Part shown: piece after piece, positions 58,252 through 64,000 of the stretch | Numbering within the stretch: position 1 is the first letter of the stretch | Layout of the letters: each line of letters begins with the position of its first letter | Source: Acidimicrobiales bacterium | Lineage (GTDB): Bacteria > Actinomycetota > Acidimicrobiia > Acidimicrobiales > Aldehydirespiratoraceae | NCBI GenBank assembly: GCA_029263215.1 | Contig: JAJCXY010000041.1 | Location: 62,001 to 126,000, forward strand | DNA length: 64,000 bases | Direction of reading: 5' to 3' | Position numbers and translations under genes: made by a program | The notes under the pieces: generated by a model | Seen by the model: the letters and a program-made list of their open reading frames with translations, nothing else | The model's database searches: none | Told to the model about the DNA's origin: nothing

Positions 58252-59609
58252 CGCTGAGGTTCAGGATTGCTCTGGTGGTGGCTGCGGTGGTCACCGTGGC
58301 GGTGAGCGTGGTCGGCATCAGCGTGTTCAATGCGGCCCGCACCGAATTGATCGAGGAGGTGGATCTGGACCTGCTCAATCGCTCGCGCATCGCGACGGGG
58401 CCGGATCGTCCAGAGTTCGGCGGCCCCGGGGGTGTCCCTTTCGGGCGGCGCGGCCCCGAGACCGAAGCGGTGCGATTCGAGCGCCTCATCTCCGCCCAGA
58501 CGTTTGCTCGCGTACTCGACCGAAGCGGACAGCTGCTCGGACTCGTAGGCGAGGAGTTCGAAGCGCCCACCGATGCCTCCTCACTAGAGGCGGCCGCGGC
58601 GGGCCCGGTGGTCGGCGACGGGACGATCGCGGGTGAGCCTGCACGCGTCGTCACGATAGCGATCGCCGAAGCGGGATTTCTTCAGCTCGCCCGACCTCTC
58701 GGTGAGATCGATCAGTCGCTCGAGGATCTCCGCGGCAAGATCATCTTGATCGGGGCCGCAGCGATCGCGGCGGCGGCGGCGGCGGCGTGGTATCTCGCCA
58801 CCCGCACGGCTCGTCCGATCGGGCGACTCACCGAAGCGGCCGGCCGTGTGGCCACGACCGGCGAGTTCGATCACCCGGTCGACGGATCAGGCGGTGACGA
58901 GGTCGGGCGTCTCGCTGCGAGTTTCAACGCGATGCTTTCGGCCCTTGCTGCGTCGCGCCACCAGCAGCGCCAACTCGTGATGGATGCCAGCCACGAGCTG
59001 CGCACCCCGCTGTCGAGCCTGCGTACCAACGTCGACGTGTTGCGCTCGGGGCGCGAGCTCCCGGCCGAAACCCACGATGTGGTGTTGTCCGACATCGATG
59101 CCGAACTCGGTGAGCTCACGGAGCTTCTCGCCGAGCTGGTCGATCTGGCCGCCGATGTCCGCGAGGACGAAGCCCTCGCCCCTGTCCAGCTCGCGGAGCT
59201 GGTCGAGCCCGTGGCCGAGAGGGCCCGTCGCCGCTCAGGGCACAGGATCGATGTCGAGGTCGGCCACGACGCCCTGATCGAGGGGCGCCCCGAAGCCTTG
59301 AGTCGTGCCATCCGCAACCTCATCGACAACGCAGCCAAGTTCTCGTCCGCCGATGCGGCAATCCGCGTGACCATCGACCGGGGGACCGTTGCGGTGCACG
59401 ACACCGGGCCGGGGATTCCGGTCGACGAGAGGGAGAGCGTCTTCGACCGCTTCCACCGGATCGAGTCCAGCCGCACGCTCCCTGGTTCGGGTCTGGGGCT
59501 GGCCATCGTTCGTCAGGTTGCGGAGGTCCACGATGGTTCGGTGTTCGTCGCCGACTCACCCGAGGGTGGCGCCACAGTCGGTTTCACGGTGCCCACCGTC
59601 GACGACTGA
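58248..59609 (+). CDS. Sensor histidine kinase
   Basis: A 453-residue membrane kinase partnered with the response regulator just upstream. TM1 lies at about residues 6-28 (ALVVAAVVTVAVSVVGISVF), followed by an extracytoplasmic sensor of about 140 residues and TM2 near 164-184 with an Ala tract (GAAAIAAAAAAAWYLA). The HAMP domain is about 186-238, the H-box MDASHELRTPLSSL (His249), the N-box RNLIDNAAKF, G1 HDTGPGIP, F-box and G2 GSGLGLAIVRQ. All catalytic boxes are intact. The architecture is like MprB/PrrB. It converges on the Ser/Thr kinase gene with 38 nt between them, in which no strong terminator is seen. Confidence 0.93.
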   Translation: MTLRFRIALVVAAVVTVAVSVVGISVFNAARTELIEEVDLDLLNRSRIATGPDRPEFGGPGGVPFGRRGPETEAVRFERLISAQTFARVLDRSGQLLGLVGEEFEAPTDASSLEAAAAGPVVGDGTIAGEPARVVTIAIAEAGFLQLARPLGEIDQSLEDLRGKIILIGAAAIAAAAAAAWYLATRTARPIGRLTEAAGRVATTGEFDHPVDGSGGDEVGRLAASFNAMLSALAASRHQQRQLVMDASHELRTPLSSLRTNVDVLRSGRELPAETHDVVLSDIDAELGELTELLAELVDLAADVREDEALAPVQLAELVEPVAERARRRSGHRIDVEVGHDALIEGRPEALSRAIRNLIDNAAKFSSADAAIRVTIDRGTVAVHDTGPGIPVDERESVFDRFHRIESSRTLPGSGLGLAIVRQVAEVHDGSVFVADSPEGGATVGFTVPTVDD

Positions 59610-59647
59610 TCGACTGGCTTGGGGTCAAGTCTGCCATCAGGTTTCGG

Positions 59648-61762
59648 TCAGAGGTCGCAACTGCCGAGATTCTCGTTGCTCGAAGAGCCGTCGGGGCAAG
59701 TCGTCTCGGACCAGTCGGCGTCGGTGAAGTCTGCGCCGTCGGTGATGGCGTCGGTGAGATCGGCTCGGTGAAGCAAGGCTCCTCTGAGGTTGGCGCCGGT
59801 GAGGTCGGCGCCGACGAAGCTCGAATTTTCGAGACCTGCCCCCTCAGATGAGGTGCTCCATTCCACATTTCGCGCCGACGCGCCGTCGAAGTTCGAATTA
59901 GCACCACTGATAGCGCCGCCCTCGAACCCCGTGGCCCCGTCCAGAATTGCCCGAGCCGCGGTCGAGTTCGTGAAGCCCTGGATCTTCAGTCCGGAGAGAT
60001 TGGCGCCGGTCAGATCCGAAGAGGTGAAGGCCATCAGTGCGTCTCCGAAGTGCTCGGTGAAGTCGAAATCGACGGCTGACACATTAGTGAACGTAAGACC
60101 CTCGCCGAACTCTGAGATATCCGCTGATGCCCAGTCCAGTCCGTGCAGGTCGATGCCTTCGAAACCGCCTCCACCGAGAATGGTTCGCTGCAAAGAGGCG
60201 TTGGTCAGATCGACGCCGCTGAGAGTTGCGTCGCCGAGGCTCGCTCCAGCGAGGTTGGCGCCCGTCATGTCGATGCCGATCAGGCGGGACTGGTAAAAGT
60301 TGACATTGCTGAGATCTGCATCCGACCAGTCGAAGCATGAGAGCGTCGATCCTTGGAGATCCGCTCCCGGGTCGGGAACCGTCGAATCGAGGCCATCGGG
60401 ACAAAGGTCATCAAGGATTGGCAGCTCCGCCGTCGGCCCAGTTCCCGGTTCGGACGGGGCCGAGTCTGGGCTCTGGGCAGACCCCGAGTCGCCCTCGGAG
60501 TCCTGAGCTGTTGTTCCCCCGCCTGTCTGGTCGCCCGACGCGGTGTCTGTTGGCTCATCGGAAGAGCCGCCTCCGGAAAGGGCAAGCACCAACCCAATGA
60601 TGACGACCACGGCTGCGATTGCTGCTACGACCAGGAGATTGCGTCTCGGCTTGGTTGATCCTTCATCAGAAACAGAACCACGCAAAGCGCCGGTGGCATC
60701 GGGTGCGGCATCACCACCAGAGGCTGAAGCGATGGGGACGTCGCGGGTGGCGTCATCATGATCCACCGGGGAGTCGGCCGCAGGCGCTGACGTTGGCGTG
60801 ATCCCGGCGGCAGTGACACCAATGGTCTCGGGCTCGGCTTCCGCACCGGTGCCGGCGGCGGTGGCCTGGTCGGGATCGGCGTCTGACTTGGCGGCGGGGG
60901 GCTGGGCTTCGACCTTGAGAATGGTCAGCTCGGTGGGCCGTATGCCCAACTCGTCCTGCACCAACCGCACGTGGCGTCCGAATGTGGCAGCGGTGTCGAA
61001 GCGGGCCTCGGGGTCTTTGGCCATGGCCTTCGCGATCACCTCAGCCATCGCCGCGGGGACGCCGCGACTGGCCAGATCGACGGGTTCCTGGTTGAGAATC
61101 CGGTTCAGGATCGCCGCCACCGACGTCTCCGCGCCTACCTCGAACGGTGAGTGGCCGGCGAGAAGGTCATAGACCGTCGCCCCCAGTGAATAGATATCGG
61201 AACGAACCGTGGGCCGCTTGCCCTCGATCACCTCCGGCGGCGCATAGGCCAAGCTCGCGGTGATCACTCCCGAAGCGGTCTCCGACGCTCCTGACACTCG
61301 GGCGATACCGAAGTCGGCCAGCATCGCTTCGCCATACTCCGAGATCAACACGTTCGCCGGTTTCACATCACGATGAATGACCCCCGCGTCGTGAGCGGCA
61401 TGCAATGCGCCGGCCAGCTTCACCGCCACCTTTGATGCTTCTGCCCAAGGCAACGGCCCGTCACGGCGCACCCGGTCGCCCAACGACCCCGCCGGCATGA
61501 ACGGCATCACCATGTATGCCTGCCCGGTATCGAGGAAGCCGGCATCGAGGATCGTCACGATCGAGGGATGCTCAGAGAGCAGACCCATCGCCTGGCATTC
61601 CCGACGGAAACGCTCCGCCGACAACTCGTCGAGATCCGTGGCGTTGAGAACCTTCACCGCCACCGTGCGCCGAAAGGCAGGCTGATATGCCCGGTAGACG
61701 GTCGCGAACCCGCCGCGACCAACCTCTACTACATCTTCCAATCCTGCGACGCCCAAGTCCAT
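59648..61762 (-). CDS. Transmembrane Ser/Thr protein kinase with pentapeptide-repeat ectodomain
   Basis: A 704-residue Hanks-type kinase. Kinase domain about 8-265: Gly loop VGRGGFATVYRAY, VAVKVLNATD with catalytic Lys, IHRDVKPANVLIS, ADFGIARV and PEVIEGKRPTVRSDIYSLGA, all complete. A juxtamembrane linker of about 100 residues leads to a TM helix near 373-396 (LVVAAIAAVVVIIGLVLAL), an acidic Ser/Gly/Thr linker, then about 200 residues of pentapeptide repeats (A(D/N)LxG type: IGIDMTGANLAGASLGDATL, and FVGADLTGANLRGALLHRAD near the end). PASTA domains are absent; a right-handed beta-helix is the external sensor instead. It follows a secreted lipoprotein by 26 nt. ATG 61762 fits the kinase start. 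Confidence 0.9.
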   Translation of the reverse strand: MDLGVAGLEDVVEVGRGGFATVYRAYQPAFRRTVAVKVLNATDLDELSAERFRRECQAMGLLSEHPSIVTILDAGFLDTGQAYMVMPFMPAGSLGDRVRRDGPLPWAEASKVAVKLAGALHAAHDAGVIHRDVKPANVLISEYGEAMLADFGIARVSGASETASGVITASLAYAPPEVIEGKRPTVRSDIYSLGATVYDLLAGHSPFEVGAETSVAAILNRILNQEPVDLASRGVPAAMAEVIAKAMAKDPEARFDTAATFGRHVRLVQDELGIRPTELTILKVEAQPPAAKSDADPDQATAAGTGAEAEPETIGVTAAGITPTSAPAADSPVDHDDATRDVPIASASGGDAAPDATGALRGSVSDEGSTKPRRNLLVVAAIAAVVVIIGLVLALSGGGSSDEPTDTASGDQTGGGTTAQDSEGDSGSAQSPDSAPSEPGTGPTAELPILDDLCPDGLDSTVPDPGADLQGSTLSCFDWSDADLSNVNFYQSRLIGIDMTGANLAGASLGDATLSGVDLTNASLQRTILGGGGFEGIDLHGLDWASADISEFGEGLTFTNVSAVDFDFTEHFGDALMAFTSSDLTGANLSGLKIQGFTNSTAARAILDGATGFEGGAISGANSNFDGASARNVEWSTSSEGAGLENSSFVGADLTGANLRGALLHRADLTDAITDGADFTDADWSETTCPDGSSSNENLGSCDL

Positions 61763-61788
61763 GGTCTTGCCCTCCGCTTCCCGCTCTC

Positions 61789-63243
61789 TCAAGCGGCGGT
61801 GCCGTCGTAGGTGAATTCGTAGACGAGTACCCAATCCGGTTCAATGTAGGAGCCACCCGGTCCGTCGACTCGTCGCTGGTACACCCCAACCGAGTCGCCC
61901 TCGGTCATTTCGGAGACCGACAGGTTCCAGTTGCTGGTGTTGACTCTGCCATCGGCTCCCGCGATTCCGAAGTGGTTGCCGAGATGCGAGCCCGAACGGC
62001 GGACAGTGAGCCGGGCCACAGAGTGGGGGTCGAACTGCAGTCCCGAGGCTCGAACCTGACCGTCGCTGCGGAGTGCGAGGTTGACGTAGGGGCCGCTGGA
62101 ATCCGGATTGACGTTTGCGCCGGGAGCGATTTCAACCGTGAAGCTGTTGCCCTCGGCCGAGGTGTAGGTATCGCCGGGCTCTACATCGGCGGGAATCACG
62201 ATCTCGGTTGTCAACATCCACGAAGATCCATCCAGAACCTCGACCGTCACCTTGTTGCCGGCCACCACATTGTTGATGGGGCAGCTCTCCTGGCCATTGG
62301 CGGCGGCGGGATCGCAGTCACGCTGGAACACCTCGGTGAAGATCGATCCATCTCCGGAGGGCTCAAGCACCGTCACCCGTGAGGACTGTCCGGGTGTGAG
62401 GCCGGACATGATGGCTCGGTCGCTCGTTCCTGCCGGCTTGTCGGTCACCGCGATAGTCACGACCTGTTGCGGCTCGGGTTCGTCTCGAATGACGGTGTGG
62501 CTCCAGGTATTCGTCCGTGGATCAGGCTCGAGAAACGGGGACCCGTAGACGCGCACCGCGATGTAACTGGCAGTCGACACGTCGGTGGCGGAGTCGAAGT
62601 ACGCCTCCCATTCGCCGTCGTTGTTGGTGTCGACGGTGTCGACCGTCACCCCGTCGACTGTCACTGCTCGCCGTTCGCTCGCCGAGCCGGGCCCGTAGAC
62701 AACGTTGCCTTCGAGGCGCGAGACGGTGCTTCTTTGGGGCACGGCGGCCATCGTGCCTCCGAGGCCCTCATCAAGCAGATTCAGGCGAACGGAGTGAGTA
62801 CCTGGGTGCTCCAGATCAAGCGGTGCGTTGAACGTGAACACGGTGCACCCACACGCCCCTGTCTCCGAGTCGGCCAGAGAGATTCCCTCGTCGTTGAGAG
62901 TGACGTACTCGATTCCGATCTCAGAATGGTAGAGGTGGACGTTGCCGGCGTTCTGCACCCGATTCATGCCCGTCAGGGACACCGTGACCGCGGAACTGTC
63001 CGGGAAGAACTCATAGGCGATGGTCGGAACGTCAGGCCTGATCAAGTCGTTGCGAAGCGGATCATCTGCGGCGCCTTCGCGCGTCTGGCCGTCGATAGCG
63101 GCAGTTTCGGCACCTGAGGCCAGGGCATCGCCGGCAGCAGTGTTGGATCCATCGGATCCCCCGCCACAAGCAGTCGCGGCCATCGCTACAGCCACAACGA
63201 GAGCGACGAGTACCCTGAACGTTCGTCTTGTGGAATTTCCCAC
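61789..63243 (-). CDS. Large secreted lipoprotein, unknown function
   Basis: A 484-residue lipoprotein: GTG start, signal peptide NSTRRTFRVLVALVVAVAMA, Cys26 in ATACGGG. The mature part is beta-rich: DSSAVTVSLTGMNRVQN, ISLADSETGACGCTVFTFNA, TVSRLEGNVVYGPGSASER, TVDTVDTNNDGEWEAYFDS, IPADVEPGDTYTSAEGN and SEMTEGDSVGVYQRRVDGP. It looks like several Ig- or jelly-roll-type modules, but I cannot name them. AGGAGG, 4-5 nt before the GTG, sets the start against the in-frame ATG at 63273. It lies just upstream of the pentapeptide kinase, in the order that would suit an external partner or ligand for that kinase (inference). Confidence 0.82.
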   Translation of the reverse strand: MGNSTRRTFRVLVALVVAVAMAATACGGGSDGSNTAAGDALASGAETAAIDGQTREGAADDPLRNDLIRPDVPTIAYEFFPDSSAVTVSLTGMNRVQNAGNVHLYHSEIGIEYVTLNDEGISLADSETGACGCTVFTFNAPLDLEHPGTHSVRLNLLDEGLGGTMAAVPQRSTVSRLEGNVVYGPGSASERRAVTVDGVTVDTVDTNNDGEWEAYFDSATDVSTASYIAVRVYGSPFLEPDPRTNTWSHTVIRDEPEPQQVVTIAVTDKPAGTSDRAIMSGLTPGQSSRVTVLEPSGDGSIFTEVFQRDCDPAAANGQESCPINNVVAGNKVTVEVLDGSSWMLTTEIVIPADVEPGDTYTSAEGNSFTVEIAPGANVNPDSSGPYVNLALRSDGQVRASGLQFDPHSVARLTVRRSGSHLGNHFGIAGADGRVNTSNWNLSVSEMTEGDSVGVYQRRVDGPGGSYIEPDWVLVYEFTYDGTAA

Positions 63244-63292
63244 GATTCCTCCTGAATTGATCACCTGTCTCATCCTCGGGGTTTGCCCCACC

Positions 63293-63508
63293 TCAGGCCA
63301 TCGATAACGCATCGAATAAGCATCGACTCAAAGCGGCTTCGGGTTCCTTGACCATGGAGCTGGCAATGATCTCAGCTGTCAGGGCCCACCCTCCGATCGG
63401 CGAGGCAACAGGCTCTTCGTTGAGGGACGCAGGCTGATTGGCCCTGTAGGCGGTCGCGATTCCGCCGATCCTCATCACATCCTCCAAGGCTGCGACGCCC
63501 GAGCCCAT
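63293..63508 (-). pseudogene. Ser/Thr kinase remnant with large internal deletion
   Basis: A 71-codon frame. Its start MGSGVAALEDVMRIGGIATA then YRANQPA parallels MDLGVAGLEDVVEVGRGGFA then TVYRAYQPA of the kinase at 59648-61762. It continues with LNEEPVASPIGG and AEIIASSMVKEPEAAL, which parallels LNQEPVDLASRG and AEVIAKAMAKDPEARF of that kinase near residues 220-250. About 190 residues, including the catalytic loop, are missing in frame, and the Gly loop has lost two residues. It cannot be an active kinase. The remaining frame ends SRCLFDALSMA. Expression as a small protein cannot be ruled out. Confidence 0.7.
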
Positions 63509-63555
63509 CGCGTCTAGCTCCCTAGGGGTGGACGAGCACTCATCCGGCTGTCCGG

Positions 63556-64000
63556 CTACCGAAAGCTCGCCGGCAACGCGGATGCCGGCAGGGCGCCTAG
63601 CACCAAGGCGGATGCCGGTAGCGCGGATGCGGGAAGGGCCGATGCCGGTAGCGCGGATGCGGGAAGGGCCGATGCGGGAAGGGCCGATGCGGGAAGGGCC
63701 GATGCCGGAAGGGCGGATGCGGGAAGGGCCGATGCCGGAAGGGCGGATGCGGGAAGGGCCGATGCCGGCAGAGCATTGTCCAACATGCTCGCCGGGAGCG
63801 CGCCCGCGGGCAACGCAGGATCAACCCGAACCAACGGGTTCAGCAGTGCCAGATTTCTCGCAGCGGCACCATCTCCTCCGAACGCCTGGATCGAGGGAAC
63901 GAGCGCGTTGGCCGTGGCGTCAATGTGTTTCGGCGCGTCAGACTCGATGTGGTCGGCGGTTGTGAACGTGATCGAGTGCGTACAGTCTGTCCAGAGCAGC
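63556..64000 (-). CDS. C-terminal part of a protein ending in ALPAS pentapeptide repeats (5' end outside window)
   Basis: A minus-strand frame open from the right edge to a TAG at 63556-63558. The first 60 visible residues are non-repetitive (LLWTDCTHSITFTTADHIES, then HIDATANALVPSIQAFGGDG, then NLALLNPLVRVDP). After that come pentapeptides ALPAG, ALPAS, the interruption MLDN, eleven perfect ALPAS units, ALVLG, two more ALPAS and the end FR. No family is recognised. The regular five-residue period with Leu at the same position resembles pentapeptide-repeat helices, though Pro at every repeat is unusual. The upstream part and start codon lie outside the window. Confidence 0.6.
   Translation of the reverse strand, partial: LLWTDCTHSITFTTADHIESDAPKHIDATANALVPSIQAFGGDGAAARNLALLNPLVRVDPALPAGALPASMLDNALPASALPASALPASALPASALPASALPASALPASALPASALPASALPASALPASALVLGALPASALPASFR
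63610..63774 (-). repeat. 15-bp tandem repeat, 11 units
   Basis: Eleven head-to-tail copies of a 15-nt unit (GCTCTTCCGGCATCG-like on the minus strand, with GCC/GCG/GCT and CCC/CCG variants), each coding for Ala-Leu-Pro-Ala-Ser. More copies flank it after short interruptions. Unit length and coding frame are kept throughout. Confidence 0.9.

Noticed and set aside
59610-59647. CTTGGGGTCAAG hairpin between the convergent kinase genes
   Set aside because: Four-bp stem without a T run; not a supportable terminator.
63610-63774. Repeat array as a possible CRISPR
   Set aside because: Fifteen-bp units follow each other without spacers and stay in one reading frame; it is a coding tandem repeat.
63528-63965. 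Plus-strand open frame of 145 codons with MREGP-type repeats
   Set aside because: It is the complement of the ALPAS array. The minus-strand frame continues with non-repetitive sequence to the window edge, which the plus frame does not explain better.

Overview
The window comes from a high-GC actinobacterium, most likely of the class Acidimicrobiia (inference). Supporting signs are frequent GTG starts, two F420-dependent luciferase-like oxidoreductases plus a PPOX-type flavoprotein, a homologue of the mycothiol-dependent nitroreductase family, DUF3039 and DUF2277 proteins, many lipoproteins and Thr-rich stalks, and repeated leaderless promoters in which a TANNNT-like box lies 6 nt before the start codon. 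Coding density is very high. No gene-free stretch exceeds about 130 bases, and I saw no tRNA, rRNA, CRISPR array, IS element or phage.

Layout. 1-7.2 kb: an F420 oxidoreductase (cut by the left edge), pcm, two paralogous double-ACT proteins, a fatty acid desaturase coupled to a PaaX-type regulator, an AlkC-like repair protein and a secernin-type hydrolase. 7.2-12.4 kb: a MacAB-type ABC exporter with two periplasmic-adaptor-like proteins and a lipoprotein. 12.5-17.3 kb: a small lipoprotein, a class IV aminotransferase, a protein with 33 consecutive Thr, a Pro-rich membrane protein and an acyl-CoA synthetase. 17.3-25.5 kb: a three-gene operon (DUF2510-PASTA-SLH anchor protein, a 2022-residue polytopic protein and an unknown 330-residue protein), which I cannot match to a described system. 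25.5-36.2 kb: an S4 protein, then a minus-strand run of DUF3179 lipoprotein, guanine deaminase, MMPL transporter, glycerol-kinase-like FGGY protein, alkyl-DHAP-synthase-like flavoprotein, GlpD and a DsbA-like protein. 36.2-44.5 kb: an F420 oxidoreductase, a HAD 5'-nucleotidase, a PPOX flavoprotein, LexA-boxed dinB, a DUF2817 peptidase, a nitrobindin-like protein and a probable selenocysteine-containing AhpD-like protein. 44.5-57.5 kb: an HRDC-containing UvrD helicase, alkylation-repair proteins (AlkD- and AlkA-like), a PAP2 protein, a diguanylate cyclase, an ABC-F ATPase, surE and a HlyIII protein. 57.5-64 kb: a two-component system, a Ser/Thr kinase fused to a pentapeptide-repeat ectodomain, a lipoprotein, a decayed kinase remnant and a protein cut by the right edge that ends in tandem ALPAS pentapeptides.

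Most notable is the gene at 43237-44238. An in-frame TGA replaces the second Cys of the AhpD-family CxxC motif, a perfect 7-bp hairpin lies at the distance expected of a bacterial SECIS, and the missing C-terminal half of the family continues in the same frame. The next most interesting are the giant-protein operon, a glycerol-kinase-like protein with a rebuilt substrate pocket encoded beside GlpD and an ADAPS homologue, and the kinase remnant with ALPAS array at the right edge.
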